Of a stretch of DNA of 52,971 nucleotides, positions 1 to 8,224 are shown piece after piece. Within the stretch, counting starts at the first letter, position 1, and every line of letters begins with the position of its first letter. Location of the stretch: NCBI GenBank assembly GCA_021300155.1, contig JAJTID010000027.1, positions 1 through 52,971 of the forward strand, in the 5' to 3' direction. The DNA is from Pirellula sp. Lineage in GTDB: Bacteria > Planctomycetota > Planctomycetia > Pirellulales > Pirellulaceae. Below the pieces are notes generated by a model. It made no database searches. It was not told the origin of the DNA and saw nothing but the letters and a program-made list of their open reading frames with translations. Both the position numbers and the translations under genes were made by a program.

Positions 1-565
1 ACTACGGGACCAAAAGTGGTCGAAGAGTCCAACGGAGATCTGTCGATAGAACGAGCACCGAGGTCGTTGTGAAGTAGTTTCGATTGATACTGGCGTGGGT
101 TATCCGCAACGCTTTGAATGATGCCAAAAGATGCTTTGGACGCATCGGGCACATTGGCTGTTCTCTGATGGAAGTCGCTCCATGCCGCATCTACTGCTTC
201 ATCGCCAGAGACTTTTGCACCCTCTTGAACACCTGCGATGAGTGTCGAGAAGTAGTTTGAATCAGGGAACCGTACCGCATTGCCAGCAGTGAAGGCCTCT
301 TTGACTATTCGCAAACTCTGCTTCGGTTCTTCGATTTGAGCAGGTTCAGTGATAGGCCCGGAATCACCAAGGTGCAGCGATGTGTTCAGGATGTCTGCTG
401 CGAAAAGGGATCGTTGTTCAAGTGTTTCGAGGAGTATTGTTCGAAACTTCAGATTGCTTCTAGATTTGCTTGTTGCTTGTTGCTTGTTGCTTGTTGCTTG
501 TGGCTTGTGGCTTGTGGCTTGTGGCTTGTGGCTTTTGGCTTGTGGCGCCGTGCGAGAAGTGGCAT
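1..565 (-). CDS. N-terminal part of large extracellular-type protein, off left edge; start out of frame
   Basis: A minus-strand frame stays open from position 617 to the left edge of the window. It contains the segment LETLEQRSLFAAD (around 390-430), which matches the 'LExRxLL(A/S)xD' N-terminal motif of very large surface or secreted planctomycete proteins. About 145 residues after the motif are visible; no catalytic domain is recognisable, and the rest lies outside the window. The frame has no ATG, GTG or TTG between its upstream stop (618-620) and the motif. The only good start is the ATG at 563-565, preceded by AAGG at 7 nt, but it is out of frame by one base relative to the motif. An 11-copy heptamer tract lies between them, and one added unit or two lost units would join the frames. 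That the gene starts at 565 is inference; a non-canonical start after the tract or an assembly error in the tract are alternatives. Confidence 0.6.
468..544. repeat. Heptanucleotide tandem repeat (11 units)
   Basis: On the plus strand there are four identical GCTTGTT units (468-495), five identical GCTTGTG units (496-530), one degenerate GCTTTTG (531-537) and one more GCTTGTG (538-544). The runs of identical units suggest recent slippage. On the minus strand the tract has no stop in any frame, because seven is not a multiple of three and all phases are cycled, giving H-K-P-Q-A-T-S. It sits between the best start codon (565) and the conserved motif of the extracellular-type protein. Confidence 0.95.
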
Positions 566-952
566 GAGAAGACCTTAAAGCTTTGAGAGACGGTTTAAGA
601 CGGAACGTTACAATCGATTACACGGCTTAGGTAATCAAAATGCAATAGGGGGTATCTGACATTTTTTATGAATTTTTCAGACCATTGCATGAGTGAGCAA
701 TATGGCTAAAAACGGTTAATCCACTTTCCTAAACGAGTGCGACAAGAAATTCGAGTAGAATTTCAAAAAACTCACAAGCGACTTCTTTATTCATGAGCAC
801 CGCTTCGGCTTGTAGATAGATGACGCAATCTGTTCTAACGCAAAGATGACTGGGCTAGGATCGGGCAGTCGAATTCACACAGGCTGATACACACTACGCC
901 ACAGAGGTGTCTTCGAATCCGCAAGAGACTCAGCCCCCAGAAAACAAGAGAC
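566..952. other. Intergenic region with interrupted inverted repeat
   Basis: No gene is supported here. The minus-strand AAGG that could serve the start at 565 lies just inside it. An interrupted inverted repeat spans 641-689: TGCAAT (641-646) pairs with ATTGCA (684-689), and GGTATCTGA (651-659) pairs with TCAGACC (677-683) with one bulged base. The loop is A/T-rich. It lies between the end of pmbA and the start of the next minus-strand gene, so it could be a processing or termination hairpin, but it lacks a U-tract directly after the stem. Confidence 0.4.
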
Positions 953-967
953 TCAAACCCCGGAAAA
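922..967. repeat. 23-bp imperfect tandem duplication over the pmbA stop codon
   Basis: Two adjacent 23-bp units (922-944 and 945-967) both begin with CAAGAGACTCA and end in GAAAA, differing at about three positions. The second unit contains the pmbA stop codon (953-955), so the end of the gene has been partly copied downstream. No function is apparent. Confidence 0.7.
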
Positions 968-2269
968 GCTGACATTTTCAAACACCAATGTCGGCACTTT
1001 CGATGGGCTGTATCTCCAGGGATCGTTCCCCAACGCTCTTAAGTCGCTGAACATCGCTAGTAAATTTCCAGTGACGTTCATCTCGCTGACAGGCGCACCA
1101 ATCGCTCCATCCTCGATTAAATGGCCTCGAACGCCCAACGAGAAATCACCGGTTGCACCATCCGAGTTTCCGCCCAACCAACTGGTAACGAGAATCCCTT
1201 GATCGATATCCCGAATCAGCTCGTCCATGTTCTTGGTACCCAGGGCCAGGATCCGGTTCGACGGGCTACCTGTTGTCGGTGCCATCCCCAGTTTCTTGCC
1301 GTAGTAGGTATCAATGTAGAAGTTCTTGAGCACGCCCGCTTCGATGATGGGTAGCGGCTTCGAAGAGATTCCTTCGCTATCGAATGGTCTGGAAGCCAAG
1401 CCTCGCACCACCAAAGGATCATCAATGATCGTCAGCAACGGAGACACACTCTCCTTTCCAACTTTATCAGCCCAAAACGACCGCTTCTGTTGTAAAGCAC
1501 CACCATCGAGCGAGCTCAATAACCGCCCAACAATCGATCCCGCCGCGCGCGGATGAACGACCATCGTCGTTTTTCGTGTTGGACCTTTTGAACTTCCCAG
1601 CCGATTGCGAGCGAGTTTCAATGTCATTTCTGCGGCATGTTCAGGATCAGGTAACTCGCTTCGATGACGACCGCCACCGAAGTAACCTTCTTCAGGTCTC
1701 TTGCCACCTTCTTCATCCAGTACAACACCAGCACCGATCCACATACTTGTCGATTCAAAGCTACCGGAGAAGCCGTTGCTGCTGGCTGCGGCTGACTGAT
1801 CCTGGGATGTCGAGACGCTAGCTGTCGCTGACAAAACTTTATCTTGCCCCTGAATACGGTCATTCATCTTCTTGAGGAGTTCGATGCGTTCCTCGCGACT
1901 GACCGATGCGATCGACGAATCGACAAGATCCAGTTGGATGGTGGAGCGACCTTGGAACAGCGAAGAGTCGGGGATGACACGGAAGGGATCCTTTTGAAGA
2001 GACCGCGTGATAGCAACGGCTTCCTTGATAAAGTTCTCCAAGGTGGCGGGCCGAAGATCATTGGTGTTGTGGACCGAGTATCGTCCATCGACCCAAAGAC
2101 GAATCGACAATCCTCGACTGGTGCTATCTTCGACACGTTCCAACACACCGTTCCGCATCTCAAAGCTGACGCCATTGCTTCGCGACGCATTGGCCCAAAC
2201 ATCATTCGCACCAAGCTTCTTCGCAAGATCGATCGCTGCTTTGGCGCTGTCGAGTAATGAACTAGCCAT
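953..2269 (-). CDS. pmbA: TldE/PmbA-type metalloprotease subunit
   Basis: Member of the TldD/PmbA (peptidase U62) family. In E. coli TldE (PmbA) forms a heterodimer with TldD that degrades unfolded peptides and trims microcin B17 and CcdA. This 438-residue protein has the family's C-terminal beta-rich half, with a segment near LALGTKNMDELI and the ending WLGGNSDGATGDFSLGVRG, and it lacks the HExxxH metal motif, as TldE subunits do. The start at 2269 is chosen over 2281 because GGAGGTG lies 4 nt upstream. Its first eight bases overlap the end of tldD (ATGGCTAG), which implies translational coupling. No signal peptide is visible, although its presumed partner has a Tat signal. Confidence 0.9.
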   Translation of the reverse strand: MASSLLDSAKAAIDLAKKLGANDVWANASRSNGVSFEMRNGVLERVEDSTSRGLSIRLWVDGRYSVHNTNDLRPATLENFIKEAVAITRSLQKDPFRVIPDSSLFQGRSTIQLDLVDSSIASVSREERIELLKKMNDRIQGQDKVLSATASVSTSQDQSAAASSNGFSGSFESTSMWIGAGVVLDEEGGKRPEEGYFGGGRHRSELPDPEHAAEMTLKLARNRLGSSKGPTRKTTMVVHPRAAGSIVGRLLSSLDGGALQQKRSFWADKVGKESVSPLLTIIDDPLVVRGLASRPFDSEGISSKPLPIIEAGVLKNFYIDTYYGKKLGMAPTTGSPSNRILALGTKNMDELIRDIDQGILVTSWLGGNSDGATGDFSLGVRGHLIEDGAIGAPVSEMNVTGNLLAMFSDLRALGNDPWRYSPSKVPTLVFENVSFSGV

Positions 2270-3806
2270 TGACACCTCCAACCGTCATCTTGGAAACGAG
2301 CACTGTCGGCATCCCTTGACTTACTGGAACGGATTGGCCGTCTTTCCCGCAAGTCCATCCACCGGTATCTAGTTTGTAATCGTTCGCAACCATCGTGACA
2401 TTGCGAAGAGCTTCTGGGCCATTCCCGATGATGTTGACATCTTTGATAGGGGCCGTGATCTTCCCGTCTTCGATCAACCACCCATTCTTGATATAGAACG
2501 TAAAATCTCCTGCCCCGATTTGTACTTGCCCATTCGTAAACGTTTCTGCAACGATTCCGTTCTTGACACTCTCGATGATCTCCTCAGGAGTGTGTGGCCC
2601 CGATTCCATGTAGGTCGATCGCATACGTGGCATTACGACATGTCGGAAACTCTCGCGACGGCCCGACCCAGTGGGCTTCACACCGTAGTGCTTTGCGCTA
2701 ATCTTGTCGTGAAGATAACTCGTCAAGACGCCGTCCTTCACCATGTAGGTCTTTTCCGTGACATTCCCTTCATCGTCAACATTGAGTGCACCGCGTTCGA
2801 ACGGTTGAGTTCCATCGTCAATAATATTGACGAATTTGGGTGCAACCTCTTTCCCCAACATGTTGGAGTAGATGCTGGTTCCTTTGCGGTTAAAGTCCGC
2901 TTCCATGCCGTGGCCGATCGCTTCGTGAAGCAGAATGCCAGAAGCGCCGGCTGCTAGTACGACCGCCATCTCGCCCGCAGGTGGACGCTTGGCGTCGAAC
3001 AAAAGCATGGTTCGGTCCACAGCTTCCTTTGCGACTTGCCTTAGCTTGTTCTCGTCATAGGCACCTAGCTCCCGACGTCCGGCCAAGTTACTGCTATGGG
3101 CTTGAAGTTTGCCACCTTTTTCGGCAGTCACCATGACCCCCAATCGACTCATGGGCCGTCGATCGCGCACAACTCTCCCAGTGCTATCGGCGATCATGAC
3201 GCGTTCATCCGAGTCGCTCCACGAAACACCGATCTTCTTGATCGCGGGATCCATTTCACGTGTTATCGATTCCACCCTAAACAATAATGGCAATTTTGCA
3301 TCGATCCCCACTTGATCCCAAGGTACGGTCGCTTGATAAAACGAAGGAGTCTTTCCTAAAGCAAATCGCTGTGGCGAGGGGGATTTATTGCTCCCTTTCG
3401 CGATGGCTGCCGCGGTACGAGCGGCACCCAGCATGGAGTCGAGGGTCAGATCTTCTGTAAAGGCATATCCTACTTGATCGCCGATTACCACTCGGAGCCC
3501 GACTCCTTGATCGATATTGGTGGAAGCGGAACTGATCAAGCCGTCCTCCATACGGACACTATTGGAACGCGTATGTTGAAAATAGACATCCGCAAAGTCT
3601 GCACCACCCGACATCAGTTCTGCCATAACACGAGCGATCGTGGACTCGTCGATTCCAAACCAATCGCGAAAGGGATCCTCCGGTGCATCATCTAGTAAGG
3701 AAGCGTGTGCAGGATTGCCGGAGTTTGCCAAAAAAGCGGGTAGAGTCAATGCGGCAGCTCCTGTAAGTCCAACGCCTAATACGTTGCGTCGAGTAAGTCG
3801 GGACAT
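2262..3806 (-). CDS. tldD: TldD metalloprotease with Tat-type signal peptide
   Basis: Catalytic subunit of the TldD/TldE zinc protease. The metal motif HEAIGHGMEAD lies at about residue 291, followed by the usual TldD C-terminal half with conserved GSGRRESFRH and MRSTYMESG segments. The N-terminus SRLTRRNVLGVGLTGAAA is a twin-arginine plus hydrophobic signal with a likely cleavage after PAHA, so this copy is predicted to be exported, unlike the cytoplasmic E. coli protein. The ATG at 3806 has GGAG 8 nt upstream. The longer frame from 3818 would begin with a TTG that overlaps that ribosome-binding site. It overlaps pmbA by 8 nt in one operon. At 514 residues it is slightly longer than TldD of E. 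coli because of the signal. Confidence 0.92.
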   Translation of the reverse strand: MSRLTRRNVLGVGLTGAAALTLPAFLANSGNPAHASLLDDAPEDPFRDWFGIDESTIARVMAELMSGGADFADVYFQHTRSNSVRMEDGLISSASTNIDQGVGLRVVIGDQVGYAFTEDLTLDSMLGAARTAAAIAKGSNKSPSPQRFALGKTPSFYQATVPWDQVGIDAKLPLLFRVESITREMDPAIKKIGVSWSDSDERVMIADSTGRVVRDRRPMSRLGVMVTAEKGGKLQAHSSNLAGRRELGAYDENKLRQVAKEAVDRTMLLFDAKRPPAGEMAVVLAAGASGILLHEAIGHGMEADFNRKGTSIYSNMLGKEVAPKFVNIIDDGTQPFERGALNVDDEGNVTEKTYMVKDGVLTSYLHDKISAKHYGVKPTGSGRRESFRHVVMPRMRSTYMESGPHTPEEIIESVKNGIVAETFTNGQVQIGAGDFTFYIKNGWLIEDGKITAPIKDVNIIGNGPEALRNVTMVANDYKLDTGGWTCGKDGQSVPVSQGMPTVLVSKMTVGGVNG

Positions 3807-3961
3807 AAACAACTCCAAAAAACAGTCCGTTCACTTTTTCTACTCGTTTCGAAGTGTTGAGGAGAAGTCTGAACTGAGGACTTAGGAAAGTTAAGAATCC
3901 GTGTACCAAGAATCCAATCAACTGAATCCAATCAACTTTCGAAAAGAGTTTATCCAACTTC

Positions 3962-5989
3962 TCATTCGCAAGCAACGACAGGCAAATCCCGATCTGCGGG
4001 GGATTTTGCCCGAGGCAAAGCTTTCCATTGACAGTCGAAGAAATCAGCCGCAACTACCCTTCCAGCGGAAATGGCAGTCGGCGGTTCGGACACATCGAGT
4101 ATGGCCCAATCGGGGAGCTTTGGATTCTGAAGCGAGTTCGTTTTGTCATGGGCTTCGCGGAATGTGAGTCCGGAATTGATGATGACATATTTGTTGGGGT
4201 TTAATGGATTCGGATAGCAAAGGACCGGGATACTTTGAGAGGCGGGCGATTCCTGGGTTCCAATTCGAACGACACGCTCATCCCATTGAAGCACACTCTT
4301 CAAGCTAGCGCTTGCCATCGTTCTTGCAATCAAAGAATTGGATGCGGGTGTTCCCCAAAGTACCAAATGGCAATCGCGGATATCAGCCTCCGAGACTTCG
4401 CTCGCCTTGCGAACGGTAGGATCGCCGCGCATCAACGATCGCCATCGAACGAGAAAGTGGCTTGACTCTTCTCGCACCCAACGATGAACCACACCCGAGT
4501 CTGGTTCGCGGTCAGGTAGTACTACGATAAAGCGTGACTTCAATCCGTCATCGATTGGACCTTGCAGACCAGGGCGTTTGTGTAGACTATTGCTGGCCGT
4601 TTCTTTTTTTTGCCAACTCCATACCACATCGCGATCCTTTTTTGCGTTGCTGGCGGTTTCAGTACCGTTGAGAAACACTTTGGCAATGGCAGGCAATCGA
4701 AGCTCGATACCACCGACGTTTTTCGTCGTGATCCGAATCACATCGCCGTCTTCCCAAACAGCTTCCGCTCTCGCGTCTTCCCATTGATTCTCGATGCTCG
4801 TAATCTGCAGCCAATGCATCCGACTGTAAGCGAGAGTTCGAGTCTGCAACACTACTTTTTTCGGGGATGTGTCCAAACCCTTGCTGACGTACGATTCAAT
4901 TCTTGCCTGCACATCTTTGATCACTTCGGGGTGATACTTGTGTCCCATCTCGGGTCCGATGAGGTGTGGTGGATGAAGGCCTTCTTTGTCGAGGACCTCG
5001 ACCATGTATTCTGCAGAATCTCGTTGTGGATCGACTTCTCCCGAGTAACAGACGAGCGGAACGTTGTGAAAGTTGCGAGCATAGGCTGGTACATCGTAGA
5101 CACCCCAGAGGGCTTGTTCATACCAAACAGGCATCTTGTCCGGCGTCACTTTTTGGTATCGCTTTACATCGACAAAGCCCGCTCCTGTGTGGACGCACGC
5201 CCATTGGTCTGCGAAGTGCGCACCGATATGCCATGCACCAGCTCCTCCCATACTGAAGCCTGCGAGCGCGATGCGATTCCGATCGATGTTGAATCTGGCG
5301 ATGGCGTCATTTCGAGCTTCGAATACATCCGTTTCCCCTGCGCTCTTCCAGCCATTGCAGTAACGGCCGAAGGGATGGATCACGATCGTTCCTTTGGGTT
5401 GGAACTGTCCAGGCTTCTTTGCCGTCAGTCGCGAATAGACAAACTGAAGATCGGTTGTTGTATCACCTCGCCCATGCAGCCAAATCCACATTGGGACACT
5501 GGGTTGATTCGCGCCGAACGCAAGTCCCTCTGGAACTTCAACGCCGTACGGTTGAGGTGAGCCATCGATCGACGAATAAAAACCAAGAGTCTTTTGGCCG
5601 CTTCCATCCATCCAAGGTGTTTTGTTCTTCTGAAGAGCATCGATTCTTTGAGAGGCTTCGTCCAATAGAGCGTTGGCAACTCGCTCGCTATCTTCAGGTT
5701 TCTTGCCGTACCATTCTTCAAACTCAATCGCGTAACGGACCGCCTTGAGAAAAATGTCGGCATCCGCAGCGCGTGGATGGGACTTCACGGACGTGAATGC
5801 TTGGGTTAGTTGAACCAGTCGCTGGCTCCAAGCGGCGATCTTTTCGGAACTCGGCATTGCCGTCGGTTTAGGAGGTAACGAGCCGCGAAATGAAGCGGTC
5901 GCGCCGTCAGGTTGAAGTTGTGCGTATAACCCATTTTGTCCGAGACACAAACAGGAGCCCAAAACGAAAAGAAGTCGGCGAAGCATCAC
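3962..5989 (-). CDS. Exported alpha/beta-hydrolase (esterase/peptidase-like), multidomain
   Basis: A 675-residue protein with an N-terminal signal peptide (hydrophobic core about residues 5-20, likely cleavage after LYAQ). Residues about 160-370 form an alpha/beta-hydrolase: oxyanion segment WLHGRGD at about 170, nucleophile motif GFSMG (Ser246), a candidate Asp in SGEVDPQRD and a His in MGHKYHP near 350. This resembles the PHB-depolymerase/feruloyl-esterase type common in planctomycetes. The C-terminal ~300 residues contain no domain I can name. The substrate is unknown; a polysaccharide ester or peptide is plausible. It lies about 155 nt upstream of tldD on the same strand and is divergent from carA. 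Confidence 0.75.
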   Translation of the reverse strand: MMLRRLLFVLGSCLCLGQNGLYAQLQPDGATASFRGSLPPKPTAMPSSEKIAAWSQRLVQLTQAFTSVKSHPRAADADIFLKAVRYAIEFEEWYGKKPEDSERVANALLDEASQRIDALQKNKTPWMDGSGQKTLGFYSSIDGSPQPYGVEVPEGLAFGANQPSVPMWIWLHGRGDTTTDLQFVYSRLTAKKPGQFQPKGTIVIHPFGRYCNGWKSAGETDVFEARNDAIARFNIDRNRIALAGFSMGGAGAWHIGAHFADQWACVHTGAGFVDVKRYQKVTPDKMPVWYEQALWGVYDVPAYARNFHNVPLVCYSGEVDPQRDSAEYMVEVLDKEGLHPPHLIGPEMGHKYHPEVIKDVQARIESYVSKGLDTSPKKVVLQTRTLAYSRMHWLQITSIENQWEDARAEAVWEDGDVIRITTKNVGGIELRLPAIAKVFLNGTETASNAKKDRDVVWSWQKKETASNSLHKRPGLQGPIDDGLKSRFIVVLPDREPDSGVVHRWVREESSHFLVRWRSLMRGDPTVRKASEVSEADIRDCHLVLWGTPASNSLIARTMASASLKSVLQWDERVVRIGTQESPASQSIPVLCYPNPLNPNKYVIINSGLTFREAHDKTNSLQNPKLPDWAILDVSEPPTAISAGRVVAADFFDCQWKALPRAKSPADRDLPVVACE

Positions 5990-6219
5990 GATGGAAAGTC
6001 CGTACGGCGGAAATTTAGCAGTAGAGCGGTTCGATGATTCTAATGATCAAAAGCACTGGAGGATATTGGGAATTTGGTTATGCTTTTCGCAGGTTGGTGG
6101 ATCTGCGGACTTGGGGAACTAGGTTTGCGAAGATCTATCCCGGCCTGGTTGTGGAGGGTTTTCAACAGCGTTCCATAACAAATCCTATCTAGAACGACTC
6201 TTGAGAAGGCAGGTCTGCG

Positions 6220-7365
6220 TTGTATCGCCAGCAAAAACCAGGTTTCTTGGCCCTTGAAGATGGTACTGTATTTGAAGGATTTTCGATCGGCGCTGATGGC
6301 GAACGGGATGGAGAAGTCGTCTTCAATACCTCTTTGACTGGCTATCAAGAGATTTTGACTGACCCGAGTTATCGGGGGCAAATTGTGACGATGACCTATC
6401 CGATGATCGGAAACGTCGGCGTCAACCTGGACGATCTCGAGTCCTCTCACCCCCGCATTGCAGGCTTTGTCGTCCGCGAGAGCAGCCGCATTCATAGCAA
6501 TTTTCGCTCGACCGGTTCCCTCTCTGATTATCTCCAAAAGCACAACATTGTTGCCATTTCGGGGATAGATACGCGGGCATTAGTGAGACGAATCCGAGAC
6601 CGTGGCGCACAAAAAGGGGTTATTTCATCCATCGATTCCGATCATGCATCTTTGGTTCGAAAAGCCCGGAACAGCCCTGGTTTGGTCGGACGCGATTTGG
6701 TGAAGGAAGTGATGCCCTCTGCCAGACATGATTGGACCACAGATCTTCATCCGTACGCTACTCTCGGCAATGAGACAGCCTCGACCGGTAGGAAGCCACA
6801 TGTTGTCTGCTTAGACTTTGGAATGAAGTGGAACATTCCGCGCCATCTCGCACATCGCGGTAATCGCGTAACGATTCTGCCAGGATCTGCTACCGCAGAA
6901 GAAGTATTGGCCCAAAATCCCGACGGGGTCTTTTTGAGCAATGGACCTGGCGACCCAGAGCCACTGACATATGCCATCGAGTGCATCCAAGGGCTGTTGG
7001 GAAAGAAACCGGTGTTCGGTATTTGCTTGGGCCACCAACTTCTTTCGCTTGCCGCAGGAGCGAAGACATTCAAGCTCAAATTTGGTCACCGTGGTGCGAA
7101 TCAACCTGTTCTCAACTGTTTGTCAGGCAAAGTTGAGATTACGTCGCAGAACCATGGGTTCGCAGTCGAAGAAGAATCTCTGCCCGATTGCTTAGAGATC
7201 ACGCATCGCAATTTGAATGACAATACGATCGCGGGTGTGCGACACAAGCAGGTGAATGCTTTTAGCGTTCAATATCACCCTGAGGCTTCGGCGGGGCCGC
7301 ACGACAGCAGCTATCTCTTTGATCAATTTCAATCGTCGCTCATCAACGCAACAGCGAGTCATTAA
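6220..7365 (+). CDS. carA: Carbamoyl-phosphate synthase small (glutaminase) subunit
   Basis: Supplies ammonia from glutamine to CarB for carbamoyl phosphate, feeding arginine and pyrimidine synthesis in the cytoplasm. The N-terminal CPSase domain shows LEDGTVFEGFSIGADGE and NTSLTGYQEILTDPSY. The C-terminal class I amidotransferase has nucleophile Cys269 in GICLGHQ and the His353/Glu355 pair in YHPEASAGPHD. Length (381 aa) is normal. The start is a TTG at 6220; no ATG fits the expected N-terminus, which makes TTG likely. carB is not in the window. hisF follows after 6 nt, so these two glutamine/ammonia-linked pathway genes are probably co-transcribed. Confidence 0.95.
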   Translation: MYRQQKPGFLALEDGTVFEGFSIGADGERDGEVVFNTSLTGYQEILTDPSYRGQIVTMTYPMIGNVGVNLDDLESSHPRIAGFVVRESSRIHSNFRSTGSLSDYLQKHNIVAISGIDTRALVRRIRDRGAQKGVISSIDSDHASLVRKARNSPGLVGRDLVKEVMPSARHDWTTDLHPYATLGNETASTGRKPHVVCLDFGMKWNIPRHLAHRGNRVTILPGSATAEEVLAQNPDGVFLSNGPGDPEPLTYAIECIQGLLGKKPVFGICLGHQLLSLAAGAKTFKLKFGHRGANQPVLNCLSGKVEITSQNHGFAVEEESLPDCLEITHRNLNDNTIAGVRHKQVNAFSVQYHPEASAGPHDSSYLFDQFQSSLINATASH

Positions 7366-7371
7366 GATTCC

Positions 7372-8139
7372 ATGTTAGCCAAACGAGTGATTCCCTGCCT
7401 CGATGTACATGAAGGACGGGTCGTCAAAGGAACGAATTTTGTGAACCTTCGAGACGCTGGCGATCCTGTGCAGATTGCGCAGCGTTATGAGCTCGAGGGA
7501 GCCGACGAATTGGTCTTTCTCGATATCACCGCGAGTCACGAGAACCGGGCCATCATGCTCGATGTCGTGCGTCGGACCGCCGAACAAGTCTTCATGCCAC
7601 TCACGGTGGGCGGGGGAATTCGCACGATCGAAGACATCCGTCAGCTTTTGCAGGCGGGATGCGACAAAGTCTCCATCAACTCGACGGCTTGTAAGAACCC
7701 TGACTTTGTGAGGCAAGCGTCCGAACGATTCGGTGCGCAGTGTATCGTAGTGAACATCGACCCAAAACGAGTGATGCGAGACGGTAAGGAGTTTTGGGAG
7801 GTTCACATCAACGGGGGGCGAACTCCCACAGGCTTGGAAGCCGTCGAATGGGCCAGACAGGTGGAGACGCTGGGGGCGGGTGAGATCGTCTTGACCAGTA
7901 TGGATCGGGACGGAACTAAAGACGGATACGACCTCCCAATCACCGCCGCGGTCAGTGAAGCCGTTCAGATTCCTGTGGTCGCGAGCGGCGGTGCAGGCCA
8001 TCCGTTGCATCTCATACAAGCCATACAGACAGGTCATGCCGACGCTGTTTTGGCAGCAAGTATCTTTCATTTTGGTGAATTTACGATCCAGGAAACCAAG
8101 CGGATGATGGCAGAACACGGAATTCCGGTACGTCTGTGA
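7372..8139 (+). CDS. hisF: Imidazole glycerol phosphate synthase cyclase subunit
   Basis: Cyclase half of IGP synthase. With HisH it converts PRFAR and ammonia to imidazole glycerol phosphate and AICAR in histidine biosynthesis. It is a full-length (255 aa) TIM barrel with the catalytic aspartates in place: Asp11 in IPCLDV and Asp130 in NIDPKR. Phosphate-binding loops VGGGIR and ASGGAG are also present. The start ATG at 7372 lies 6 nt after carA. No other his gene is nearby, so the gene is detached from a his operon. Confidence 0.97.
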   Translation: MLAKRVIPCLDVHEGRVVKGTNFVNLRDAGDPVQIAQRYELEGADELVFLDITASHENRAIMLDVVRRTAEQVFMPLTVGGGIRTIEDIRQLLQAGCDKVSINSTACKNPDFVRQASERFGAQCIVVNIDPKRVMRDGKEFWEVHINGGRTPTGLEAVEWARQVETLGAGEIVLTSMDRDGTKDGYDLPITAAVSEAVQIPVVASGGAGHPLHLIQAIQTGHADAVLAASIFHFGEFTIQETKRMMAEHGIPVRL

Positions 8140-8224
8140 TCGAAGCTGTGGGGATTTTCCTTTGGATCGACTAGAATAGGTCCGACAAGTCATCTCCTCA
8201 TCTGCTTTCCACGGTATTGAATTT

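Noticed and set aside
641-689. Intrinsic terminator for pmbA
   Set aside because: The inverted repeat is interrupted and has no T-run directly after the stem on the relevant strand, unlike the clear terminator after gap.
4610-5560. 316-codon plus-strand frame opposite the esterase gene
   Set aside because: It lies entirely within the coding region of the minus-strand alpha/beta-hydrolase, which has a signal peptide and GxSxG motif; the antisense translation has no domain or plausible composition.
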